From: Gonocerus acuteangulatus
Lineage: Eukaryota > Arthropoda > Insecta > Hemiptera > Coreidae
Reading direction: 5' to 3'
DNA: 64,000 nt
NCBI GenBank assembly: GCA_946811695.1
Contig: OX328123.1
Location: 124,049,896-124,113,895, forward strand
A model generated the notes under the pieces. That model was not told the origin of the DNA. It ran no database searches and worked only from the letters and a program-made list of their open reading frames with translations. Each line of letters opens with the position of its first letter. Position 1 is the first letter of the stretch. This document shows positions 34,950 through 44,369 of this stretch, in pieces. Both the position numbers and the translations under genes were made by a program.

Positions 34950-35280
34950 TATACATATATATATATATACAAATTTGAACTACCGTTATTTTCGGTTGAC
35001 CTTTCAAATTGGACGAAGGATTTTTGTACCAAATTTCATCAAAATCGGACCATTCGTCTTCTAGCTAGAGAGCGAACAGACAAATATATATATATATATA
35101 TATATATAAATATATACATATATATATATATATACAAATTTGAACCACCGTTATTTTCGGTCTCTAGGGGTTCTGAAACGCGAAATTTTCTAGTCGGCAC
35201 TTCCGGATTGTTTCATTGTATCAACCCTATAAGCGGGGTTCCTCCCTATGGGGGAGGGAGGAACCGCGCTAAAACAACAA
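33420..35280 (+). repeat. duplicated dispersed-repeat block with (TA)n tracts
   Basis: The 'AAGCACTTATTTCTCCGATT' block occurs at 33426 and 34290 (also at 32421). The 'TTGACCTTTCAAATTGGACG' block with 'ACCAAATTTCATCAAAATCG' occurs at about 33938, 34803 and 34997, each followed by a (TA)n tract (34027-34110, 34894-34970, 35083-35135). The segments 34115-34258 and 35136-35274 differ by about one base, so this is a recent local duplication. Confidence 0.85.
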
Positions 35281-35344
35281 CCACGTACAGAGTTAGGTAA
35301 ATACAGACAAAAATCCCTTGAAAAGAAGAAAACTAATTACTTAA

Positions 35345-35525
35345 TTTAGTTCATTTAAATGCTAAGGTCCATTTATAATTGAAACAGAATTTCGGGACGT
35401 GTTACCTGTAGGTTATCATCCTTTTGTAGCCAGAATAGGGCTGGTGCCTTTTCTTTTCAAAAGAAAAGTGTCCACGGCCGGCTAGGCACCGAGTGGTCAC
35501 GCAATAGCACGCCGGCCAACGGGCA
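35345..35525 (-). mobile_element. second tRNA-like SINE family, partial copy
   Basis: The minus strand contains GCCCTATTCTGGCTACAAAA and GGATGATAACCTACAGGTAAC. It then has TCTGTTTCAATTATAAATGG and ATTTAAATGAACTAAATT, in the same order as the 31.5 and 45.7 kb copies. The B-box side (35480-35525) has diverged. Confidence 0.55.
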
Positions 35526-35669
35526 GCCTAATTTAATTTATGTTGTATAACCAGCATCATAATTTAAATTGTGAATGATTTGAGGGCAATAAATTAATAA
35601 TGTGAATATATTCAAATGGAAGAATGTACAAATGCAATTAATGATAGTGCATTGCAGTAGCTGTCAGTT

Positions 35670-36683
35670 CTACCTCTTCAGCACTATCCTGTTGTATCTA
35701 CAGCACTTGCAGCGAGCCTTCTGGTTCATCATTTGCAATCTGCTTGCAATATTTGGGTCCAGACAATCGTCTTGAATTATCTTGCAGGAAGATAGTAACA
35801 TACTTCCGTTCGTATCCGCCAGGGAACTTCTTCGCCAAAGGCCGGATACTCTTGGAGTCACTAGACTGCTGACAGTAGAACTCGTTCTTGGAGTCACTAG
35901 GTTGGTGACAGTAGAGCTCGTTCTTGGAGTCACTAGGTTAGTGACAGTAGATCTCGTTCTTGGAGTCACTAGGTTGGTGACAGTAGACTTCGTTCTTGGA
36001 GTCACTAAACTGCTGACAGTAGAACTCGTTCTTGGAGTCACTAGATTGGTGACGGTAGACTTCGTTCTTGGAGTCACTAAACTGCTGACAGTAGAACTCT
36101 TTCTTGGAGTCACTAGGTTACTAACAGTAGAACTCTTTCTTGGAGTCACTAGGTTATTGACAGTAGGACTCGTTCCTGGAGTCACTAGATTGCTGATAGT
36201 GGATCTCGTTCTTGGAGTGGAAAAGCCTTCTAAGGTCCTCGAATTAATTATTTTTTCATAATCATGGATAATGCAAGTGGATTCAAATTTTTCGTTTTTC
36301 ATACTCGTACTAATAGATGTACTGCTTAAGTTGTGTTCGTTAGATTCTACGTTGGGTTCATGAGGGATTGCCAAAGATTCTTTCGCTTCAATGTCAGATA
36401 CTTCAACTTTCTTATTATTACGTTTTTCTGCTCTTCCCTTTCTCCTTTTACCCGAAGATTTTTTCCTTTTGTCAGCACTATTAGATTTAACATTTTTGTT
36501 ATCTTTCTTACAATATCTGCGATCAGTTATGCTAATTCCTTTAAGAAGTATGTCAGATATTTTATCAAGGAAACTTGACAACAATTTAACTTTCTGCAGA
36601 GGAATTTCAAACCGCACTGATTTGGCTCTTCTATCACTTGCAGAATTTATTGTTTTAATTAGTGTCTCCAAGTTGTTCGCCAT
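35670..36683 (-). CDS. 337-aa intronless ORF with ten LVTPR-type tandem repeats
   Basis: The ATG at 36683 sits in a good context (AATAAATGG) and the frame is open for 337 codons. Residues 1-55 look helical and mixed-charge. Residues 61-95 are strongly basic with a bipartite NLS-like tract (DKRKKSSGKRRKGRAEKR). Residues 157-279 are about ten tandem 12-residue repeats of the type NLVTPRTSSTVS, each with a Thr-Pro-Arg that could be a proline-directed kinase site. The C-terminus has clustered cysteines (ARCKCCRYNR). No known domain is recognised. The nuclear, phosphorylated-repeat picture is inference. Lack of introns could mean a retrocopy or a single-exon gene. The plus-strand frame at 35782-36261 is its shadow. 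Confidence 0.65.
   Translation of the reverse strand: MANNLETLIKTINSASDRRAKSVRFEIPLQKVKLLSSFLDKISDILLKGISITDRRYCKKDNKNVKSNSADKRKKSSGKRRKGRAEKRNNKKVEVSDIEAKESLAIPHEPNVESNEHNLSSTSISTSMKNEKFESTCIIHDYEKIINSRTLEGFSTPRTRSTISNLVTPGTSPTVNNLVTPRKSSTVSNLVTPRKSSTVSSLVTPRTKSTVTNLVTPRTSSTVSSLVTPRTKSTVTNLVTPRTRSTVTNLVTPRTSSTVTNLVTPRTSSTVSSLVTPRVSGLWRRSSLADTNGSMLLSSCKIIQDDCLDPNIASRLQMMNQKARCKCCRYNRIVLKR
35849..36213. repeat. 36-bp coding minisatellite
   Basis: The unit containing CTTGGAGTCACTAGGTT repeats about ten times with a period of 36, an exact multiple of three. Copy-number changes would therefore keep the 337-aa frame open. Confidence 0.9.
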
Positions 36684-36989
36684 TTATTCTAAGTATAGGT
36701 TATGAGCAACCAAAAAACTGTACACATATCATATGATCATTAAATTTTTCCTAAATCACTGCTATATTGCTATAGGAATTTGGACATTTTAAAATTATTT
36801 TCATCTTGAGTTTCGAGCGAAATGAGAATAAAAGCTGACAATCGGTGCAGCAAAGGCCACTTTCTATACTTGTAGTTTTATTACGACTCTTAATGAAATA
36901 TAAAATTCTGAGGCTGCACTTGTTTTGTCGTTTATGTACATTAAAAAAAATATAGATCCCATTCCAATAAATATAGGCTACGCCGGTCT

Positions 36990-37135
36990 ATATTTCTAAA
37001 CCCCATTCTTTTTACAAGCTTATAACCAATATATTTTTTTCCAATAGCAAGGCCCGGCCCGGGCCCCCACGGCGCACGGGCCCGGGACAACTCTACCCGG
37101 CAGTCCCCCCCCCCATGTGGCGGCCCAGCGTTCAT
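36990..37135. other. GC-rich block in AT-rich surroundings
   Basis: Between 37047 and 37125 the sequence is nearly all G and C, including GGCCCGGCCCGGGCCCCC and a later C-run. The inverted words CCCGGGCC and GGCCCGGG recur. It may be the end of a hAT-type transposon, but no matching opposite end is visible. Confidence 0.4.
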
Positions 37136-37149
37136 GGACTATATTTTTG

Positions 37150-37384
37150 ACCCGCAGTCAGGCCTTAAAATGTCAAATCAAATTTTTTCCATTAACTGGA
37201 TAAACAAAATGTAATGAAACAAATGGGTAAAGAGAGAACTCTTTGGTCCATTTGAGCCCTTAAAAGGGGTTATTTTCTTGTTTCCGAGGGCACCATTTAA
37301 TAGGTCTACAACTTTACTCCTTTGATAACTCCAACCGTTTAGAAGTTATTTCTCTTGTGGCCCACTTATCTGGGGCACCCTGTA
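37150..37384. mobile_element. orphan transposon end (mariner-like)
   Basis: The right edge CTTATCTGGGGCACCCTG is followed by TA (37383-37384). Its inverse, CAGGGTGCCCCAGATAAG, resembles the CAGGGTGTCCC ends of the foldback element at 38706-40466. No left end was found. Confidence 0.45.
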
Positions 37385-37388
37385 TAGA

Positions 37389-37432
<44 letters not shown>

Positions 37433-37437
<5 letters not shown>

Positions 37438-37533
37438 TAGATGGAACGGCATTTTTCTCCAGCGGTGGTACTCCTCCTCACTTCTTGAGGAGGAGTACCA
37501 CCGCTGGAGAAAAATGCCGTTCCATCTAAAAAT
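37433..37533. repeat. perfect 48-bp palindrome between (TA)n tracts
   Basis: The arms 37433-37480 and 37486-37533 are exact reverse complements over 48 bases, with a 5-base loop (CTTCT). (TA)n tracts lie on both sides (37391-37434 and 37565-37604). A second inverted pair, ATATCACCATGTATTTGTAT and its inverse, follows at about 37601-37662 around another (TA)n. Confidence 0.95.
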
Positions 37534-37561
37534 ACTATCCCAGCGACGAAAAATAACATCA

Positions 37562-37607
<46 letters not shown>

Positions 37608-37669
37608 CATGTATTTGTATTTACATATATATATATATATATACAAATACATGGTGATATATGTATATC

Positions 37670-38700
37670 TATATATATACTCAACCAGATAAGTATGCAT
37701 TTACACTAAATGAATTCTTAAACTTGCCAAAAGAAATTATATTTTTCAAAAGTATGCACTCTTGCTCTTCTTCAAATAAATACAACACCAGAAGAGCGTT
37801 ATGTAACTTCATTGAAAGTCAGGGACCAGTTTGCCATCGTGGACAAGGTTCTCTTTACATTTTTTACAACCAGTTCTTCAGTTTTTTAGAAACCATCTGA
37901 AAGAAAATGTTATTAAAACACCGTATTTTGGCCTTCTCATTATTTGTATAATTTCTTTATGACTAATATTATGACTAATTTATTTGTCAAACCAAAATAA
38001 TAATAAAAAGTTACTCACATATTAATGAGTATACTAACAATATTTAATAAAAAGGAAATTCATCGTAGATATAAATGCAAAGTATCGAATGTGAAAAAAC
38101 GCATTTTTCATTTTCAGTGTATACTGATTGGTGTTGGACTGATGTACGTTGTGGCAAACACTCGAAAATTAAAGAAAAATAATTATCAATTACAGAAAAT
38201 CAAACAAATGAATGAACATTTAGTCTATTTAAAATATATCATAAGATAATATTTATATCGAGTAATCTATAAGGTAAAAAAAAACACTTTTCACATTCTT
38301 TACTTTGCATTTGTATACACAATATCGCTTTCTTGATCATTTTTTCAGCTTGATATCAGTTCATGTTTTCTTGGGTTTATCAGGAATTAAATTTGAAAAG
38401 GATTTTTCAATAAATTCAATTATGATGCATGATATTGCTTAAAAATATAGTCAGGGTAGAAATAGTCCATCCGTCGTGAATGCCATAAAGTGAGCACATT
38501 CTTCAGCTAGGCCAGGACTGCAATAAATATAAATGTAGTCCCCATTTGAATCTCTCTTAGCAAACTTACTCAATTAGTCTAAGACGCCATTTCAAGTTTG
38601 CTGGGTTTAATCAAAATTGTTGTTATATTGGAACGAAACATTGGTTTACAATCAAACCAAATCATCGATTTCCCCATACTTGCTGATATTTTACATTCCC
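37670..38700. other. intergenic, no gene recognised
   Basis: AT-rich. Short open frames at 37661-37900 and 38025-38249 have no recognisable features or splice context. Confidence 0.4.
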
Positions 38701-38703
38701 TTG

Positions 38704-40468
38704 TACAGGGTGTCCCAAAAATAATGGTCATCCGTTTGCCAGATGATTCTCCAATGTGAGATCGGAAAACAATAACCCCCATATTAACCCCCGCAAAATT
38801 TGACCTTATGGCGTTAATGACCTTAAAGGGTTGACATGCCATTAAAAAGAAAAAAAAATTGACATTGAAATGTTATTCAAGGTCAAATTTTTTTATTGCA
38901 TATTTCGAATCTACGAGTCATGAGGATGAAAAAAGTCAGCGGCACCATAGGTCAGAAATGACTCCTTATGGTCAAAATGACCATTAACAGCGTTTACGTG
39001 GGCCATTCTATACCAATAGACAAATGGTGGCTCATTTAGATTTTTTTTTTTTTTTTTTACATGTTCTATTAGCATTGCCTTACACACAAAAAAACTCGTT
39101 TGAATTTATTTAAAAGCATCTTCTAGTATAAAAAATTACAAGTATATTGAAAAACGAGCCTCTCAGCGGCATTAATAAGAGGACTATAAATCATATTTTA
39201 CAATTGACAGAAATGCTTCCATGAGGTTATCCTCAAAGCTTATCAAGAGCTCTTTGTCATAAGCTTTCAATCAATCGCTGAAATTACTCATTAAGGATTT
39301 CACAGGTCATGTACGAATTTCATGAACCAGCTAATCCCTCCCAGACTAGAGGATAGAATACTTGCCCTCGCCCGTGGGCAGATAAAAAAGTTTCTACCTA
39401 AAAAAAAGCAAAAAAAAAAACTTTAAAGTTGTAAGATTATCATTCCAGCGCCCGTAGCAACTGGGCCTGTTCTGCAGCTTCAATATTTCGAACTTAATTC
39501 TTGAGGCAAGCTACTAACCTTGCTTTCAAATTCCTCCTCACTCCACTTAGGACCTGCCGAGAATTTCTCGTAATTCTTTCAAATTCCCATGTTATTCTCG
39601 TCCATTTTGCCTGCTGTGGACTATGACACTGGATAACGAAATTTCGTCAGCCCACAATACCCGCTGGAGGAAGTGTGGAGGACGTTCCAACTTGTCCAGA
39701 ACCCTCCCCCCACAATGATCTCTGCTCCTGATCCCCGGGCCTCAACTCCTGAACTTGCTGTAAGAAGGGAGACGTTCTTCCCGAAGGATCCAGCGGTCCG
39801 TCATCCTCGAGACTCCCTTAGCTTGGGCCAATCTTCTCAGCTCCATAGTAGGCCTGGATCAGGCGAGGGCAATTATTCTATCCTCTATTCTGGAAGGGAC
39901 TGGATGGTTCATGGAATTCCTACTTGACCTGTGAAATCCCTAATGAGTAATTTCGGCGATTCAATGAAAGCTTAAAGCAAAGAGCTCTTGATAAGGTTCG
40001 AGAATAACCTCAAGAAGGCATTCCTGTCCATGGTAAAATGTGAGTTATGGTTCTTCAATGAATGGCGCTGAGAGGGCCGTTTTACAATACACTCAAAATT
40101 TTTTATACTGGAAGATGCTTTTCAAAAAATTCAAAGGAGGTATTTTTGCATAAGGCAATGCTAATAGAACATGTAAAAAAAAAAAAAAAAAAAATCTAAA
40201 TGAGCCACCATTTGTCGATTGGAATGGAATGGCCCACGTATACGCTGTTAATGGTCATTTTGACCCTAAGGAGTCATTTCTGACCAATGGTGCCGTTGAC
40301 TTTTTTCATCCTCATGACTCGTAGATTCGAAATATGCAATAAAAAAAATGACCTTGAATAACACTTCAAGGTCAATTTTGCGGGGGTCAATATGGGGGTT
40401 ATTTTTTCCGATCTCACATTGGAGAATCATCTGGCAAACGGATGACCATTATTTTTGGGACACCTGTA
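38704..40468. mobile_element. foldback mariner-type element with ~650-bp inverted arms
   Basis: TA flanks both ends (38704-38705 and 40467-40468). The ends read inward CAGGGTGTCCCAAAAATAAT and CAGGTGTCCCAAAAATAATG. The inverted similarity continues to about 39372 on the left and 39862 on the right, with several indels. The centre (39420-39720, minus strand) keeps a trace of a transposase: FLQRVLWADE, followed by SLSSVS and a gap, like the strand bearing a catalytic Asp in Tc/mariner-type DDE enzymes. The rest is lost. Confidence 0.8.
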
Positions 40469-40799
40469 CAGCAAAACTAGGTAGATTTTGTGCCCAATTA
40501 TTCAGGAACAAGTATTTTTAAAAAAAATAAATAGGTTCATTGGAATATGCTTTTTATTTTAACTATAAAGGATCAAATCTATGCAGGGATATATTTAAGC
40601 ACAGTACTGAAGAATGCAGCCTAAGGTAACCACCTTACTGAGGAATTGGTTTCGCTACGCAGCTCCTGCGTGAAAGAATCTCTACAAATGGGATTCTTAC
40701 ATAGGGAATATGGTTCATTTTTCCCAAGGCCAACGGGTGTTAGGCCTTTTGAAGAATGTATATAATAATTACTTACATTACATCAATTTTCTCATATTT

Positions 40800-40910
40800 T
40801 CAATCATGGCAAGTACATCGAGGAATCTGTTCAAGCACCTCTTTGTCGGCTGGGACTGGAGGAGACCACTCAAACTGCCGTTTCTCGCAAGTGCACTCTA
40901 TCTCCACCTC
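40800..40910 (-). CDS. exon 3 of the Cys-rich protein
   Basis: It has a pyrimidine-rich acceptor and 36 codons with two C-T-C motifs near both ends (ECTC, RCTC), then TGA. Plus-strand frames over the same bases are longer but featureless. Confidence 0.55.
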   Translation of the reverse strand, partial: EVEIECTCEKRQFEWSPPVPADKEVLEQIPRCTCHD

Positions 40911-43581
40911 CTGTCAAAGAGTAGTTTCAATTTTTTACATAAAAACTTGAGCGAGAGGTTGAAATATATCTGATTGATTAATAAATGTCAAAATTGTGGT
41001 ATTTTCAATTGTATGTATTATACATATGACATAAGGTAGAGAAACAATTTATTTTGAAAAATACAAGTTTAGCTGCCCGACTAAGTTGGGTTTCTGTAAA
41101 CACTACGTAGTGATCAACCCCAGTAGACATAAAAACTAAAGTCAAAACGTTAAAGATATAGAAAATAAAATTAATTACAATGTTTTGTTATAGTTTATTT
41201 TAATGGGTTTGCACCAAATTATCAAATTTCAATTTGTAATAATACACACTTATGCTAGTTTCCAGTAATAACAGTATTTTATCAATGTATTTAATTTTTT
41301 AATGTGCATTCATATTTAACACAGATTTTTAGAATGGGTTATCTGCAGGTTGCCACCCCTTTCTAGCCATGATAATGCTGATATAAGATAAGATATAACT
41401 ACTTGCTAAATTACAAGTTATCCTAATGCTATATTTTAAGTATTGTAATTATAAAGTTTATTCTATTTTTAGTCATTTCTCATAAAAGCATATAATTCAA
41501 ATCAACTAGATAGAACTGTTTAGTTTCAGTATGTTCTTACCTTAAAATAACTTGGGTAGAGAAGGCGGTCCATGTATTTCATATGGAAGAACATGAACAA
41601 AGAACCTGTGGTGAAGAAACACAAAGGAATTGTTTTTACCTATTTATTGCAGAATAAATAGGCATTAAGCACTACAATAAGAGTCTACTGGGACCAAAGC
41701 CAACACTTCAAAATAGATAGTTTGGGCAATTTGCAAAAATAATATTGATTATATTATTTGTTTATATAAAATTATTATTTAAATTTAAATTTATTATTAT
41801 TATTAAATTTAAATTTAAATGTATTATTAAATTTAAATTTAAATGTATTATTAAATTTAAATTTAAATGTATTATTAAATTTAAATAAAATTATTAATTA
41901 TACCCAGAACATGAACGAAGCAAGGGAGAAAATGTCGAAACCAACTCCTGAATAGCATAATAGGCATCGCCACTTCTTCAGCATCGCAGCAGGAGTACCA
42001 GTTATTTATTACTTTATGCTATTTTTTTTTTCATCAAATGCATCCCAAAGTCTGGATAAATTGAGGAACAATCACAAATGATAACCATTTGGTAAATTTG
42101 TTATAATCTTTACGAGAAACATTTGTTGCTAAATCCATAGAAATATAACATTTCCTTTCAATCAATTCTCTAAACTGTTTCGGATTCTAAAAAGACAAAA
42201 GTTGCTAAGGTTGTTTAGATAGTCTGTTCATTATAAACACAAGGCAAATTAGTAGTTCGAAATCTTCTGCTTTAAAATAAATATTCAAACATACAAAACC
42301 CCAAAGGATGCTAAAAAATAAATATTTTGTTTTTTTTAATCTTTTCTCATTTTTATAATAGCATTTACATGCCTCGTCACCATAGATGCAAAGCCATTAA
42401 AAAAAACAACAAGTAATAATAATTTTAAAAAATAGAATTCAAGGAAGGCTTCATTTGAAGTCATAATGAAAAATTTCAATTTTCTCACTAATATCTTTTA
42501 TTGGTTGCTCTACATGATTCACGTCTACAGACACTTCTTCAGGGGCAACTTCTCAAAATACATATCATTTGAGCCTTAAGTTAGAGCCAAGTCTAATGAT
42601 GAATGTCTGAAGACGTAAAACATCTAGAGCACCCTATGTTTTAGATATATGATTTTTAAAATAAATTCTTGAGTACTCAACAAATTTTGGGAAGCTATAA
42701 AACTTTTCCTATGCTACTTTTCCGACAAAAGAGAAGTATTCACATTGTTTTTCAAGTCGCGAGGTAGCTGAAGAAGAGACGATGGACCCAGTAGGCTCTC
42801 AGGAGAATTAAAATCTTAAAACAAACCTCTTCAGGTGCCTGATGAAAAGGAGATTTAGAAGATTCGTTGGTCATTGAATTCTCGTCTTGAGTGCCCTCAA
42901 ACTCGTCAGAGATGAGGGGTTCGAAGTCTGAGAAGCAGCAGGCACATGGATCCTCAGCCTGGGTGGGTGGTAGAGGTGGAGGAGGTGGATTGAATAAGCG
43001 ACGGCAACGATTCACTGACCAGCCGATCGTCAGTCCAGAGCACAATTTCAGCGGCAGATCTGCAAAAATAGTTCGACTCAAGACCAAACAAGTTTAGCTG
43101 CATTACATGGTGAATTAATGAATGGAAAAACCCCAAAAGGAAAATATAAATTTTGAATTACGGTTAAGGCCATGGTGGACGGTTTCACAATGTAATTTTT
43201 TTCAAAAAAAATTTTCATTTGTCTTTGACCTTGTGAAATTTAGTTCAATACACCAGAACTCTTCTAGAGCTCCTTATTAAACATATATTTAAATATCTCT
43301 AATAATGCATTTAAAACTAATTAACAACGTTAATTGCTGGTCGGTGTTGACCAAGCTTTATAAAATGTTTAACATTCTTTTAGGTGGTTATGGATGGCAG
43401 TGCTCAAGCCAATACAGGTTGTCTAGAAATAATTGTCTAAGCTTTAGAACTGGTGAGTGCCACCATGTTGTTCCAGAGTAAATTTCCCCTAATGAAAAAT
43501 TGTATTGGCTCTAAAAATAAAATCCTCAACATTTGAAGATCCAACTTGAAAATAAAATAAAATGTTTCCATGTATCTCTAA

Positions 43582-43642
<61 letters not shown>

Positions 43643-43769
43643 CATACATAGGTACCCTCTACATATATATTATTCTACATATTAATTTATGAATTGTATA
43701 CATACCACTCCCACCCATAATTGCAGACCCCACAGCACCGATGAGCAGACCAAATGCTAGAAAATTCAT
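40800..43769 (-). CDS. small Cys-rich secreted protein, three-exon model (~135 aa)
   Basis: Exons 43769-43706, 43059-42827 and 40910-40800 join in one frame. Exon 1 starts at the ATG at 43769 and encodes a hydrophobic leader, MNFLAFGLLIGAVGSAIMG. Exon 2 (77 codons) carries LKLCSGLTIGWSVNRCRR, a poly-Pro run, DPCACC and an acidic FEPLISDEFEG stretch. Exon 3 carries ECTCEKRQ and RCTCHD, then TGA. Phases are 1 and 0, and the splice sites are canonical (donors GTATGT and GTTTGT; acceptors TTTTTGCAG and TTTGACAG). Nine cysteines suggest a disulfide-bonded extracellular protein. An AATAAA lies at 40553-40558 on this strand. The family is not recognised. The model rests on phase agreement and composition only. 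Confidence 0.55.
41541..41605 (-). CDS. possible alternative cassette exon in the Cys-rich gene
   Basis: TTCTTCACCACAG precedes and GTAAGAAC follows a 65-base open segment encoding SLFMFFHMKYMDRLLYPSYF-K. It enters in phase 1 and leaves in phase 0, like exon 2. It could therefore replace exon 2 between exons 1 and 3, but cannot be added to it in frame. It may also be a chance pair of splice-like sites. Confidence 0.3.
41770..41890. repeat. short tandem repeat, ATGTATTATTAAATTTAAATTTAA unit
   Basis: About four copies of a 24-25-base unit built from TTATTAAATT and TAAATTTAAATG words. It lies in the second intron of the Cys-rich gene model. The rest of 40920-42820 is AT-rich with no further feature except the candidate cassette exon. 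Confidence 0.8.
42827..43059 (-). CDS. exon 2 of the Cys-rich protein
   Basis: It enters in phase 1 and leaves in phase 0. It is clearly GC-richer than its flanks, with FNPPPPPLPPTQ and the DPCACCFSDF cluster. The other open frame on this strand ends earlier at HPG. Confidence 0.6.
43384..43452 (+). CDS. exon-like segment, plus strand, with a C-X10-C motif
   Basis: The acceptor CATTCTTTTAG and the donor CTG|GTGAGT enclose 69 bases, open in phase 1 to phase 1. They read GYGWQCSSQYRLSRNNCLS-FRT. It lies inside the first intron of the minus-strand Cys-rich model, so the two models compete or are antisense. No start exon is identified. Confidence 0.35.
43587..43637. repeat. (TA)n microsatellite
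   Basis: About 50 bases of AT dinucleotide. Confidence 0.95.
43706..43769 (-). CDS. exon 1, signal-peptide exon of the Cys-rich protein
   Basis: The ATG is followed by a hydrophobic run of about 15 residues with small residues near its end. The donor is G|GTATGT, phase 1. A plus-strand reading of the same bases (SRPNARK..) lacks comparable features. Confidence 0.5.
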
Positions 43770-44163
43770 TAAAATTAATTTTAAATACATTTATCTCTTA
43801 TTTGGGTTAAAGGATAGCCAAGAAACACAGGCAAAGTGGGCTCTCATAATATTTTATGTACTCTCGGAGGTCCTGATTAAAACATGCTACTTTACAAAGT
43901 TGCAGGTAAGCCAGATACATATAAAGCTTAACAAGGTGGAATTGATATCCTGTGAGAACAGGTCGCTGGACTTTGGCATTATTAGGTATAAGTGACAATG
44001 CCTATGTATTAATAACAGAAAGCTAGACATATTTCAAATGGATCGATTTTATTTTATTAAAATACATGGTACTGCTTTGTTGAAGGAGCATCAAGAGAGA
44101 AGAGTAGTAAATATGAAACGTCGTCGTGAATTCAGCGGTATGGTGAATGGGGCTAATTTACAG

Positions 44164-44365
44164 GCCACAAGCATTGTACCATAACGGTGTCGGATGGACT
44201 TGGTCGTTGCCTACGCAGTATCCCGAGGCAGCAAGCAAAGACAGATGAAGATGTCGGTAGTTCCAACCCCAGTCTTGTAAAGCAGCCTAGCTGGAGCCCC
44301 TCCAGTGTTGCCTCTGGGGTTAGCACCAGTTAAATAAGGGGGGGGCGACCCTACAGGAGCTTCGG
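44164..44365. other. GC-rich exon-like island open on both strands
   Basis: Plus strand: after ATTTACAG the phase-1 frame 44164-44333 reads HKHCTITVSDGLGRCLRS and onward to a TAA, again with a C-X10-C motif. Minus strand: after ACATTTTAG the phase-1 frame 44365-44211 reads APVGSPPPYLTGANPRGNTG, then GGAPARLLYKTG and onward to TAG, with an AATAAA near 44047-44052 downstream. The Gly/Pro/Asn composition of the minus reading recalls the secreted protein at 7579-15909. I cannot decide the strand. Confidence 0.4.
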
Positions 44366-44369
44366 CTAA

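Noticed and set aside
35782..36261. 159-aa plus-strand repeat protein (LGVTRLLTVEL repeats)
   Set aside because: It is the reverse reading of the 36-bp repeat array. The minus-strand frame is twice as long, has a good start context and continues well beyond the repeats on both sides.
39673..39927. 84-aa plus-strand ORF
   Set aside because: It lies in the centre of the foldback element. The minus strand holds the transposase trace there.
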